In this document: piece by piece, positions 44,804-53,132 of the stretch
Layout of the letters: each line of letters begins with the position of its first letter
Numbering within the stretch: position 1 is the first letter of the stretch
DNA from: JACKAL01 sp964400355
GTDB lineage: Bacteria > Bdellovibrionota > Bdellovibrionia > Bdellovibrionales > JAGQZY01
DNA: 64,000 nt
Reading direction: 5' to 3'
Assembly (NCBI GenBank): GCA_964400355.1
Contig: CAYNTO010000012.1
Coordinates: 1-64,000 of the forward strand
The notes under the pieces: generated by a model
What the model saw: the letters and a program-made list of their open reading frames with translations, nothing else
The model's database searches: none
What the model was told of the DNA's origin: nothing
Translations under genes and position numbers: made by a program

Positions 44804-45864
44804 TAGCGAATCCACTCCATAAATTCTTCAAACAGGACTCCAGCGTCCCGCGGACCAGGATAACATTCCGGATGGAATTGAACACTAAAACATCGACGAT
44901 TTTTGCATTCGATGCCGGACACCGTATTATCATTCAAGTTGACATGGCTCACTTTGACATCCGCCGGTAAAGAATCGGTGTTGATCGCGTAACCATGGTT
45001 TTGACTTGTCACATAAATTTTGCCTGTTCTTAAATCTTTGACGGGATGATTGGCACCGTGGTGACCAAATTTTAATCTGTACGTCTCTGCACCGAGTGCG
45101 CGCGCCAAAATTTGATGGCCCATACAGATTCCAAAGATGGGTTTTTCGCCGAGGAATTTTTGAATGGTTTGCACCGTGCCCTCAACCGCAGCAGGATCTC
45201 CTGGACCATTGGAGAGGAGAATGCCGTCGGGATTCCACTTTTGGATGTCGTCGTAGGTGGCACGGGAGGGAAATACCGCCACTTCCGAACAGCGCTTTAA
45301 AAGTTCACGCACGATATTTTGCTTGGTGCCGTAATCGAGCAATGCAACGCGAGGACCGGATGACGACGCTCCACTGAGCACGCGCTTTTCCGATTGAGAA
45401 ACCTTGTACACCCAATCGAGCTCTTGAGCTCTATGCTGCTCAATGAGTCTTTTGGCTTTTTGTTGCGCATCAGCCTCTGAATCGGCTTGTACGATTGCAC
45501 CCAACAATGTTCCTTTGTCGCGCAGATAAAGCACCAGGCTGCGAGTGTCCACGGCATTGAGTGTGGGTATGCCGTGCTCTTCCAGTAGGTTCAACCAGGT
45601 GCGATCGTGTTGGTAGATATCGAGCGCTATAAATCCTTCGATCCACAACTTGCGCGATTCCCAAAACGATTTATCGACGCCGTAGTTTCCCTGCATGGGC
45701 GCGCTCATGACCATGATCTGGCCAAAATACGATGGGTCAGTAGCAATCTCCTCGTACCCATTGTGAGAGGTATTAAAGATCACCTCTCCCGCACGTTCGC
45801 GGCCAGCGAGCCACTCACCGGAAAACGCCGTACCATCTTCGAGTATCAAAAAACCTTTAGACAT
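44803..45864 (-). CDS. carA: Carbamoyl-phosphate synthase small subunit (glutaminase)
   Basis: CarA of 353 residues. The N-terminal domain has GFILLEDGT-like ILEDGTAFSGEWLAG and GYEEIATDPSYFGQI; the class I glutamine amidotransferase domain has the nucleophile Cys in FGICMGHQILARALG and the His/Glu pair in QFHPECYPGPRD. It releases ammonia from glutamine for CarB. It overlaps pyrB by 8 bp and the unknown gene by one base, so pyrB-carA-unknown-carB form one transcript. Complete and normal. Confidence 0.97.
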   Translation of the reverse strand: MSKGFLILEDGTAFSGEWLAGRERAGEVIFNTSHNGYEEIATDPSYFGQIMVMSAPMQGNYGVDKSFWESRKLWIEGFIALDIYQHDRTWLNLLEEHGIPTLNAVDTRSLVLYLRDKGTLLGAIVQADSEADAQQKAKRLIEQHRAQELDWVYKVSQSEKRVLSGASSSGPRVALLDYGTKQNIVRELLKRCSEVAVFPSRATYDDIQKWNPDGILLSNGPGDPAAVEGTVQTIQKFLGEKPIFGICMGHQILARALGAETYRLKFGHHGANHPVKDLRTGKIYVTSQNHGYAINTDSLPADVKVSHVNLNDNTVSGIECKNRRCFSVQFHPECYPGPRDAGVLFEEFMEWIR

Positions 45865-46792
45865 TTTTGCCTCCGGTGATCAGGGAATTCATCAACGCCG
45901 CTCGCACAAAAACGCCGTTGGATTTTTGATGCCACATTCGAAAGTGCTGGAGTTCGCGCACACTTGGATCAAACTCCACGCCCCAGTTCACCGGGCCTGG
46001 ATGCATCAACAATGCGTCGGGCTTCATCATGTTTCCGTGTTTTTTTTGTAGTTGATAGGTTTTAATAAACTCTTCGCGAGAAAACAAACTGTGCGCGGCA
46101 TGGCGTTCAAACTGTATTCTTAAACCCATCACAACATCCGCCCACTCGAGTGCCTCGTCCATTTTGTTCATCACGCGAATGTTGCTCTCAAGTCCGGCGG
46201 TCCACTGTTCCGGCCCCAGCACTCCCAGATTGGCGCCGAGCTTTGGTAAAAGTTCACGATGGGAACCCACCACGCGACTGTGACGGATGTCGCCGACAAA
46301 GAGAACATTTTTGCCCTCGAGAGACGGAAACGATTCACACATGGTGAATACATCGAGCAACGCTTGAGTAGGATGGGAATCCGTCCCATAACCACCATTG
46401 ATAACCGGGCACTTCACCTTATCACGCACATTGTAGAGCGGAAAATCGTCCCCACAGCGAACAATGATCGCATCGGGCATCATGGCGTGCACGGTCCAAA
46501 ATGTGTCTTCCAAGGTTTCACCTTTGATGAGACTTGTGCCCTCTTTGGAAGCGCCATCGAAAAAAGTGGAGGCTCCGCCCAAACGCAGTGCCGCCATTTC
46601 AAAGCTCAAGCGCGTGCGCGTGCTGGGCTCAAAAAACAGGAGAGCAATCACGCGTTTTTGAGAAAACTGAGTTGGAAATATCCCCGATTTGAAAAAATGC
46701 TGCTTCATTTTTTTTGCATCGTCAAAAAGAGAAAGTATCTGGGGGATTTCGAGATCGCTGGTTTGCAGGAAGGATTTAATGATTTGGCTCAT
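45857..46792 (-). CDS. pyrB: Aspartate carbamoyltransferase catalytic chain
   Basis: PyrB of 311 residues. The carbamoyl-phosphate loop is FEPSTRTRLSFEMAA, the Lys-containing 80s loop follows (GTSLIKGETLED), and LLMHPGPVNWGVEFDP is the aspartate-side motif. It joins carbamoyl phosphate and aspartate, the first committed step of pyrimidine synthesis. I chose ATG 46792; GTG 46801 is an in-frame alternative. It leads the pyr/car operon. No pyrI gene is seen nearby, and no PyrR-type attenuator in its short leader. Confidence 0.95.
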   Translation of the reverse strand: MSQIIKSFLQTSDLEIPQILSLFDDAKKMKQHFFKSGIFPTQFSQKRVIALLFFEPSTRTRLSFEMAALRLGGASTFFDGASKEGTSLIKGETLEDTFWTVHAMMPDAIIVRCGDDFPLYNVRDKVKCPVINGGYGTDSHPTQALLDVFTMCESFPSLEGKNVLFVGDIRHSRVVGSHRELLPKLGANLGVLGPEQWTAGLESNIRVMNKMDEALEWADVVMGLRIQFERHAAHSLFSREEFIKTYQLQKKHGNMMKPDALLMHPGPVNWGVEFDPSVRELQHFRMWHQKSNGVFVRAALMNSLITGGKNV

Positions 46793-46807
46793 TAAAACCA
46801 CAGACTA

Positions 46808-46836
46808 ATCGCCCATGTCCGCTCTGTCAAAACCCG
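46808..46836 (-). promoter_or_regulatory. Possible promoter of pyrB operon
   Basis: The minus strand shows a perfect TTGACA about 30-35 bases before the pyrB start, a 17-base spacer and TAGTCT (weak -10, 3 of 6). If used, the leader would be only a few bases long. Confidence 0.35.
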
Positions 46837-46920
46837 AATGGTTTTTTATTGTGAGGACTTACCTATGATGTAATTTTTAGCACGCGAAGGGCAATTCCCG
46901 AGCACATTTACGAGCCATCG

Positions 46921-48261
46921 CTATTGAGAGCGAGTAGTCCCTGCTTCGGAGGGCGGGATTTCGCGATCCACCTCGGTGAACATACGCATTTTGTCGCTGC
47001 ATTTGCCACCAAATGAGGGCCACGACCCGTTCTTTTCGTATTCGGGGTTTTTACAGCGCACATTCAGGTATTTGCCGTAGGCCGTTTGGGTGGGATCTCG
47101 CGTGTAATCCATGTCTTCCACAAGCTTTGCGTCGTCCTCTTTATGTGCCCAACGCGGCACAAGCCGGCCCTGCTGTTCCCAGTAATTGTTGTCCTGAAAC
47201 ACGTGAGAGCACTCGGGAGGATAGCCTTCGGGCATACAGTCGAACCCTTTTTTATGAGCGTCGTTTTGCATTTTTTCGCGGTCACTCGTGCTCAGATAAA
47301 AATCGTATTTGCTGGGGCCGTCCCTTCCCACCAATTTGAACACCGGCTCATTGGAACCTCTAATCCCGCCCTTGAGGATAACTTCGCCTTTATAGGGAAC
47401 CCGCACACGGCCTCCTGGCATATCTTCTGTGATGGTCACAAAGGAAACATCAGAGAGCGTTCGCTTGTTGGCCTCGCATTTTCCCAATCCGCCGCGATGG
47501 TAATAATGCATCATCTCTTTGAGATAGTGATTTTTCTGAGCATCTTCCACGGGCTTGCCATTGAGCTGTTCCGCATCGAACAGCTGGCCTAGGTAATCAC
47601 CCGAGCGCCGTCGCTCGTCTGTTTGATCGTAACCTAGGGTTCGTTGCGTGCGCTTGGTGAGCGCGATAAATTCGTCACGATAAAGGTTAAAGGCCTTGTC
47701 GTCGCCGTTTACTCTTAAGCTGTCTTTTAAAAAACACCGCGTGATGTCCTTTTTTTTAAGTTCACTGTCGGCCCAAATATTGTACATCGACGGTGTGGTG
47801 GCAGCGCCGACCAGATCTTTTTCGAAGTTACAGCCGTACGATTTCTTTTTGCAATTGGCAATGCGATTGCGCAAAGAGAGCGCGATGATATCCTGTTCAC
47901 AGTCGATCTGATGGGGATGCATATCGGTTAGTTTTTTGGTTCCTGGAATGTTGGCCTCAAACAGAGCTGTGCGAGTAACAATGTCCACGGCCATGGCACG
48001 CGCTGCAAACTGCTTGGACGCGGGATCGGGCAATGCCTTGATAAAGTTTTCCCAGCGCTCCACCAAACCTTTGCGGCTTCGCGCACCGTCTTTACAAAAC
48101 TGGTTGTGAAACTTTCCGAGGGCATCATCGATAGAGGTGAGCTGCATTGTGAGCGTGGGAATGGCATTGGGATCCGGCTTGGATTTGCCTTTTTTAGCCA
48201 ACACCGGAGCAGAGTTGACCAGTATGAGGATTATAATGCCTATTTGCAATCGCAGATGCAT
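46921..48261 (-). CDS. Secreted cysteine-containing protein, unknown function
   Basis: Exported protein of 446 residues. The signal peptide is LQIGIIILILVNSAPVLA, followed by a charged start (KKGKSKPDP). The first half is helical with Cys spaced through it (NQFCKDG, QIDCEQDI, NCKKKSYGCNF, ITRCFLKDS), the second half more beta-like with KGGIRGSNEPVFKLVG and further Cys (FDCMPEGYPPECSHVFQDN). An even spread of Cys suggests disulfides in the periplasm. I recognise no domain. It stands alone between lepB and pyrB on the same strand, without tight coupling. A secreted predation or envelope factor is possible but unsupported. Confidence 0.65.
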   Translation of the reverse strand: MHLRLQIGIIILILVNSAPVLAKKGKSKPDPNAIPTLTMQLTSIDDALGKFHNQFCKDGARSRKGLVERWENFIKALPDPASKQFAARAMAVDIVTRTALFEANIPGTKKLTDMHPHQIDCEQDIIALSLRNRIANCKKKSYGCNFEKDLVGAATTPSMYNIWADSELKKKDITRCFLKDSLRVNGDDKAFNLYRDEFIALTKRTQRTLGYDQTDERRRSGDYLGQLFDAEQLNGKPVEDAQKNHYLKEMMHYYHRGGLGKCEANKRTLSDVSFVTITEDMPGGRVRVPYKGEVILKGGIRGSNEPVFKLVGRDGPSKYDFYLSTSDREKMQNDAHKKGFDCMPEGYPPECSHVFQDNNYWEQQGRLVPRWAHKEDDAKLVEDMDYTRDPTQTAYGKYLNVRCKNPEYEKNGSWPSFGGKCSDKMRMFTEVDREIPPSEAGTTRSQ

Positions 48262-48360
48262 GGTTCGAGTTTAACAAATGCGCTTGCGGTTTAGCTATGG
48301 AGAATCCGACTAGACCTACCTAAAGTAGGGACAATATCAAAGCGTAATGAGCGAGGTCAT

Positions 48361-49080
48361 CTAGCGGATGGATTTAAAGACGCGATCAGCGCGAAGATCT
48401 TCGCCAAAGCACAACACCCCACCTGCGGGCGCGTCTTCCTCGCAGCTCATCCAGATCAGCTGGGCTTTGCCGAGAATATTCTCCATGGGCAATGTGCCCC
48501 ATACTCGACTGTCGGAGGAGCGATCGCGATTGTCACCCATCATGAAGACGTGGCCCTCCGGCACAACAAACTCCTCTGGCTCGGGCGTGGTTGGCGCATC
48601 GGCATACTGCAAAATGTGCGAGCGCTCTCCTAGATTTTCCGAATAAACTTTAAAGCCAGTACTCTCATCACTATCTTTTTTCGCGATGTCAGGGTCGAGC
48701 GCCGTCAGATCGAGAATTTTCCCATTGATCGAGAGCTTTTCCATCCCGTCCGCCGCGACCATCTGAATGCGGTCACCAGGCAAGCCAATCACACGCTTCA
48801 CCATAAAGTAAAAGTCGTCGTCTTTGGCACGAAACACCACCACATCTCCACGTTGAGGTGTGACCGGGCCCACCAGCCACACTTTTGTAAATGGCACACG
48901 CAACCCGTACGAAAATTTGCTCACCAAAATGTAATCTTTAATCAGCAGAGTGGGAATCATGCTTCCCGAAGGCACCAAAAACGGCTCGGCCAATGCCCAG
49001 CGTACTGTACACATCAGCACAATCACAATGATCAGCTCTTTAAATACGTCGAGCCACGTACCCTGCTTATTCTTGGCCAC
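48361..49080 (-). CDS. lepB: Signal peptidase I (second copy of tandem)
   Basis: Type I signal peptidase of 239 residues with one N-terminal TM helix (FKELIIVIVLMCTVRWALA). The catalytic Ser is in PFLVPSGSMIPTLLIKD, the Lys in YFMVKRVIGLPGDRI, and the box E motif is FMMGDNRDRSSDSRVWG. It cleaves exported proteins at the periplasmic side of the inner membrane. It begins one base after the stop of a second lepB and 98 bp before the 46921-48261 gene. The two copies differ in insert length and C-terminal residues, so they may prefer different substrates. Four Cys are present, two near the C-terminus. Confidence 0.94.
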   Translation of the reverse strand: MAKNKQGTWLDVFKELIIVIVLMCTVRWALAEPFLVPSGSMIPTLLIKDYILVSKFSYGLRVPFTKVWLVGPVTPQRGDVVVFRAKDDDFYFMVKRVIGLPGDRIQMVAADGMEKLSINGKILDLTALDPDIAKKDSDESTGFKVYSENLGERSHILQYADAPTTPEPEEFVVPEGHVFMMGDNRDRSSDSRVWGTLPMENILGKAQLIWMSCEEDAPAGGVLCFGEDLRADRVFKSIR

Positions 49081-49081
49081 T

Positions 49082-49858
49082 CTACTCTACCCAATGCCCA
49101 AATCGGCCCCAGCGCAAAGTGGTGGGATCACACAAAAACGGCAGCGCCGTGATGGTTTCTTCGCACGACAGCCATACAAACATGGCGCGACCAAGGATGT
49201 TGTCCTCCGGCACGAACCCCCAAATGCGCGAATCGCGCGAGCGGTTACGGTTATCGCCAAGAACAAACAAAGAGTTGGGCGGCACCGTCACCGGTCCGAA
49301 TGTGGGCTCATTGAGATAGTACCCCTTGCGCAAGAGTACGTCGTGTTCCACATCACCCAGCTTTTCCTTCCAGTGTTCGTAATCTTTGAGAGTGTCTGTG
49401 GGAGCGCCCTCTTGAAAGTCTTTATCGCGCAGCCACTTGTAGTTGCCCGTAGGATTGAGTGTTGCACCCGCACCATCGGTAGTCGCCTGTGCCGGGGCCA
49501 CTAATGGCACCTCAGCATCGTTGATAAAAATCTTTCCCTCTTTAAACATAACTGTGTCGCCAGGCAAACCGACGACGCGCTTAATGAAGAACGTGCTGGG
49601 ATCTTCGGGGTACTTAAAGACGATCACTTCACCACGCGTCGGCAGGCGAAAGCGCGTGAGCCACTTTTCACTAAATGGAACACGCAAGCCATAAACAAAT
49701 TTGTTCACAAAAATATGATCGCGAATCAACAAGCTCGGAAGCATACTTCCCGAGGGGATCACATAGGCCTCCATGAACGCCCAACGGATCGTCAAGGCGA
49801 GCAAAATCGCCAACACATAAGAACCAATACCCTCTGTCCAAAATCGTTTCGTAAACAC
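49082..49858 (-). CDS. lepB: Signal peptidase I (first copy of tandem)
   Basis: Type I signal peptidase of 258 residues. N-terminal TM helix (IGSYVLAILLALTIRWAFM), catalytic Ser in YVIPSGSMLPSLLIRD, Lys in FFIKRVVGLPGDTV, and box E VLGDNRNRSRDSRIWG. It lies 3 bp after lepA, and its stop adjoins the start of the second copy, so lepA-lepB-lepB form an operon, extending the common lepA-lepB pairing. The duplicate is clearly related but diverged, pointing to an old duplication rather than an assembly error. Confidence 0.94.
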   Translation of the reverse strand: MFTKRFWTEGIGSYVLAILLALTIRWAFMEAYVIPSGSMLPSLLIRDHIFVNKFVYGLRVPFSEKWLTRFRLPTRGEVIVFKYPEDPSTFFIKRVVGLPGDTVMFKEGKIFINDAEVPLVAPAQATTDGAGATLNPTGNYKWLRDKDFQEGAPTDTLKDYEHWKEKLGDVEHDVLLRKGYYLNEPTFGPVTVPPNSLFVLGDNRNRSRDSRIWGFVPEDNILGRAMFVWLSCEETITALPFLCDPTTLRWGRFGHWVE

Positions 49859-49861
49859 TCT

Positions 49862-51661
49862 TTAATCCTCCACTTTGAGAATGGCGAGGAACGCTTCTTG
49901 CGGCACATCGACGGTGCCGATTTGCTTCATGCGTTTTTTGCCTTCTTTTTGCTTTTCTAAAAGTTTTCTTTTTCGGCTGATATCGCCGCCGTAACATTTT
50001 GCTGTAACATCTTTTCGCATAGCACTGATTGTCTCACGCGCTACCACTTTTACACCTATCGCCGCCTGAATGGCGATTTGGAACATCTGTTTGGGAATAA
50101 GTTCCTTCATTTTAGCGCACAGCACGCGACCCTTATGAACTGCCTGGCTGCGATGGGTGACCACCGAAAGTGCATCCACCGGATCACCATTGATGAGAAT
50201 GTCGAGCTTTACAAGATCGGCCTCTTCGTAATCCATCATCTCATACTCCATGGAGGCGTACCCCTTGGAGATCGATTTTAGGCGATCATAGAAGTCGATA
50301 ACCATCTCGTTCATCGGCAGCTTGTACTTGATCATGACCTTTTTCTCAGAGAGATAATCCATACTGATCTGCGAGCCGCGTTTGGCCTCACACATTTTCA
50401 TGATAGAGCCAATGTACTCAGACGGCGTATGGAGGGTGATCTTTACGTAGGGCTCCTCGAGGAGCTCGATCTTGGTGGGATCGGGCATGTCGGTCGGGTT
50501 TTCAATTTCGAGCGATTCACCGGTCGTTAGCTTTATACGATACACCACTGTCGGTGCTGTGGTGATGAGATTGAGGTTGAACTCGCGCTCGAGACGCTCT
50601 TGCACGATCTCCATGTGGAGTAGACCCAAGAATCCGCAACGAAATCCAAAGCCCAACGCGGCCGACGATTCCGTCTCAAAGGTGAGGCTAGAATCGTTTA
50701 AGTTTAGTTTTTCCAGAGCTTCTTCCAGATTTTTGAAGTCCGTGGAGTCCACAGGATAAATTCCCGCGAAGACCATGGGTTTGGTTTTTTGGAAGCCCGG
50801 CAAAACTTCTGTCGATGGCTTTTTGGCAGAGGTGATGGTGTCACCCACACTCACATCTTTAATGCTTTTAATGCCGCAAACGAAAAAGCCCACTTCACCT
50901 GCACTCAGCTCGGCCACCTCCAGTGCACTCGGCGTAAAAAAACCGAGCTTGAGCACTTCGTACTTTTGGCCGTTCGACATGAACTGAATGAAGTCGCCTT
51001 TTTTAACTGAGCCGTCGACCACGCGGCATAAAATAACAACACCTTGATAGACGTCGAACCACGAGTCAAAAACCAGCGCGCGCATGGTGGCGTTGATATC
51101 TCCTTTTGGTGGAGGAACCTTTTTAACCACGGCTTCGAGAATTTCTTCGATGCCGATTCGCGCTTTAGCGGACGCCAGTATCACGTCGGAGCAATCGATG
51201 CCGATGCCGTCTTCGATCTGTTGCTTAACGCCTTCGGGGTCAGCTGAGGGAAGATCAATTTTATTTAGAACCGGAATGATTTCAAGATTGTTGTCGAGTG
51301 CTAGATAAACGTTGGCAAGCGTCTGCGCCTCGACTCCCTGAGCGGCATCCACAACCAGCAGTGCGCCTTCGCACGCCGCGAGCGAGCGCGAAACTTCATA
51401 ACTAAAGTCCACGTGTCCGGGAGTATCAATCAGATTGAGTTGGTAAATATTGCCGTCTTTGGCTTTGTAACTCAAACGCACGGTTTGCGCTTTTATGGTT
51501 ATACCGCGCTCGCGCTCAATATCCATGCTGTCGAGAACTTGGGCCTTCATTTCGCGATTGGAAAGTCCACCCGTATTGGAGATCAAACCATCAGCAAGCG
51601 TGGACTTACCGTGATCGATGTGGGCAATGATTGAGAAGTTGCGAATTCGGTTTTGTTCCAT
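49862..51661 (-). CDS. lepA: Elongation factor 4 (LepA)
   Basis: Translational GTPase of 599 residues, exactly the usual size. G1 is AHIDHGKST, G2 includes ERERGITIKAQTV, G3 DTPGHVDFS and G4 NKIDLPSA. Domains II, III and V follow, then the LepA-specific C-terminal domain (CYGGDISRKRKLLEKQKEGK). It acts on ribosomes, affecting back-translocation or initiation. ATG 51661 starts directly with MEQNRIRNFSIIAHIDHG. It is the first gene before the two lepB copies and is separated from metK by a terminator. Confidence 0.98.
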   Translation of the reverse strand: MEQNRIRNFSIIAHIDHGKSTLADGLISNTGGLSNREMKAQVLDSMDIERERGITIKAQTVRLSYKAKDGNIYQLNLIDTPGHVDFSYEVSRSLAACEGALLVVDAAQGVEAQTLANVYLALDNNLEIIPVLNKIDLPSADPEGVKQQIEDGIGIDCSDVILASAKARIGIEEILEAVVKKVPPPKGDINATMRALVFDSWFDVYQGVVILCRVVDGSVKKGDFIQFMSNGQKYEVLKLGFFTPSALEVAELSAGEVGFFVCGIKSIKDVSVGDTITSAKKPSTEVLPGFQKTKPMVFAGIYPVDSTDFKNLEEALEKLNLNDSSLTFETESSAALGFGFRCGFLGLLHMEIVQERLEREFNLNLITTAPTVVYRIKLTTGESLEIENPTDMPDPTKIELLEEPYVKITLHTPSEYIGSIMKMCEAKRGSQISMDYLSEKKVMIKYKLPMNEMVIDFYDRLKSISKGYASMEYEMMDYEEADLVKLDILINGDPVDALSVVTHRSQAVHKGRVLCAKMKELIPKQMFQIAIQAAIGVKVVARETISAMRKDVTAKCYGGDISRKRKLLEKQKEGKKRMKQIGTVDVPQEAFLAILKVED

Positions 51662-51690
51662 GATGTTTTAGAATCTCGTTTCCACTGAAA

Positions 51691-51721
51691 AAATAATAAC
51701 CCCAAACAAAGTTGGGGTTAT
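51691..51721 (-). terminator. Terminator of metK
   Basis: On the minus strand ATAACCCCAA and its complement TTGGGGTTAT (51696-51721) form a stem of about 10 bp with a short loop, followed by TATTTTTT. It lies 33 bases after the metK stop and before lepA, and fits a Rho-independent terminator. Confidence 0.85.
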
Positions 51722-51753
51722 CGTCGCAAAATATACGGTTCTGAAACCCGATT

Positions 51754-52911
51754 TTATTTGGAAAAATAATCCTTTAAGGCATCCACTTTGTCGAGCTTTT
51801 CCCATGTAAAATCAGCGCCGGTGCGGCCGAAATGACCATAAGCAGCAGTCGCGCGGTACTTCGGTTTCATCAAATCGTAGGTTTTAGTGATTTCTGCTGG
51901 CTTGAGGCCGAACGTGGCCTTCACTGCAGCAGCGAGTTTTTCTCCGCCCACCTTGCTTGTGCCATAGTCATTCACCATAATGCTCATTGGATGAGCAACG
52001 CCGATAGCATATGCAAGCTGAACCAAGCATTTTTCTGCAAGGCCCGCAGCAACGATATTCTTCGCCACGTGACGTGCCGCATAGGCCGCTGAGCGGTCGA
52101 CCTTTGAAGGATCTTTACCAGAGAAAGCTCCCCCGCCGTGGGCACCGTGACCACCGTAGGTGTCCACAATGATCTTACGACCCGTCAAACCACAATCGCC
52201 CTGAGGTCCACCGATGACAAAGCGGCCAGTGGGATTGATGTAAAATTTTGTGTTTTTATCGAGAAGTTCTTTGGGAATCACTTCGGAGATCACTTGATCC
52301 ATGATGTATTCTTTAATCATGGTCTGCGTGGCATCCTCAGAGTGTTGTGTTGAGATCACGATGGAATCCACACGTTTCGCCACACCACCCACATACTCTA
52401 CCGTAACCTGGCTCTTGGCATCGGGTCTGAAAAAGCTCTTAGGGTCGTTTTTACGTTTTTGCGCAAGAAGGTGAACGAGCTTGTGAGAAAGATCGATGGT
52501 GAGGGGCATATACTCTTTGGTCTCATGATTGGCGTAACCAAACATGATACCCTGGTCGCCAGCACCCTGCTCTTTAGACGCGTCGGTATCTACACCCATG
52601 GCGATATCCGGGCTTTGTTTGTCGAGTGTGCTGATCACGGCGCAGGTTTTGTAATCAAAACCTTTGTCACTGGAATCGTAACCGATTTCTTTGATAGTTC
52701 TACGGGCGATTTCTGGCACGCTAAACACGGCGTTCGTAGTGATCTCACCGGCAACAACCACCATTCCAGTAGTGACCAAAGTTTCGCAAGCCACACGGCC
52801 TTTGGGATCCTGACGAAGAATTTCGTCCAATACCGCATCGCTAATCTGATCGGCGATTTTATCGGGATGACCTTCGGAAACAGATTCACTCGTGAACAAA
52901 TAATTAAGCAT
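51754..52911 (-). CDS. metK: S-adenosylmethionine synthetase
   Basis: MetK of 385 residues, usual length. Signature segments: TSESVSEGHPDKIADQISDA at the start (ATP/Mg site), GAGDQGIMFGYA near residue 118, and GGGAFSGKDPSKVDRSAAY near 262. It makes SAM from methionine and ATP in the cytoplasm; the three radical SAM enzymes in this window depend on its product. It has its own terminator and a possible promoter, so it is probably monocistronic. A cluster of palindromes lies further upstream. Confidence 0.98.
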   Translation of the reverse strand: MLNYLFTSESVSEGHPDKIADQISDAVLDEILRQDPKGRVACETLVTTGMVVVAGEITTNAVFSVPEIARRTIKEIGYDSSDKGFDYKTCAVISTLDKQSPDIAMGVDTDASKEQGAGDQGIMFGYANHETKEYMPLTIDLSHKLVHLLAQKRKNDPKSFFRPDAKSQVTVEYVGGVAKRVDSIVISTQHSEDATQTMIKEYIMDQVISEVIPKELLDKNTKFYINPTGRFVIGGPQGDCGLTGRKIIVDTYGGHGAHGGGAFSGKDPSKVDRSAAYAARHVAKNIVAAGLAEKCLVQLAYAIGVAHPMSIMVNDYGTSKVGGEKLAAAVKATFGLKPAEITKTYDLMKPKYRATAAYGHFGRTGADFTWEKLDKVDALKDYFSK

Positions 52912-52974
52912 AAACCCCTTCTTTGTCTAAAACTGTGCCGCACAGCACGATTTGCCTTTTTACAGTGAAAGAGA

Positions 52975-53003
52975 GTGTTAACAAATGGGGGGAAAAGGGT
53001 CAA
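52975..53003 (-). promoter_or_regulatory. Possible promoter of metK
   Basis: Minus-strand TTGACC (52998-53003), 17-base spacer and TAACAC (52975-52980; 3 of 6) lie 64 bases before the metK start. The leader shows a small GTGC/GCAC hairpin but no recognised riboswitch. Confidence 0.4.
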
Positions 53004-53011
53004 TCAACATT

Positions 53012-53050
53012 CAGATATCTGATGTCTGATATCCGATATCAGATATCGGA
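53012..53050. repeat. Overlapping GATATC palindromes upstream of metK
   Basis: Four close copies of GATATC/GATGTC-like units. They build at least two perfect, mutually exclusive inverted repeats: CTGATATC-C-GATATCAG (53026-53042) and TCCGATATC-A-GATATCGGA (53032-53050), preceded by CAGATATCTG (53012-53021). They sit just upstream of the possible metK promoter and before the terminator of the next gene. Confidence 0.7.
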
Positions 53051-53060
53051 GTTTAAACAT

Positions 53061-53092
53061 AAAAAAAGCCAGGCGGGGGGGACCACCTGGCT
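53061..53092 (-). terminator. Terminator of the 53133-54116 lipoprotein gene
   Basis: On the minus strand AGCCAGGTGG pairs with CCGCCTGGCT (53067-53092), followed by a run of seven T. It is 41 bases after the gene's stop and has the shape of a strong Rho-independent terminator. Confidence 0.88.
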
Positions 53093-53132
53093 AAAAAGGG
53101 ATTACATGTGACGTTCAACAACTTTTTAAAAA

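Noticed and set aside
46793..46920. PyrR-type attenuator before pyrB
   Set aside because: The only hairpin is a weak 6-bp AAAACC/GGTTTT stem upstream of the putative -35 box, and no anti-terminator alternative can be drawn.
52912..53011. SAM riboswitch in the metK leader
   Set aside because: The leader is about 60-90 bases with one small GTGC/GCAC hairpin. I see none of the conserved SAM-I or SAM-II core segments. A covariance-model search would settle it.
53012..53050. CRISPR repeat or array
   Set aside because: The repeats are overlapping palindromes without regular spacers, and there are no cas genes in the window.
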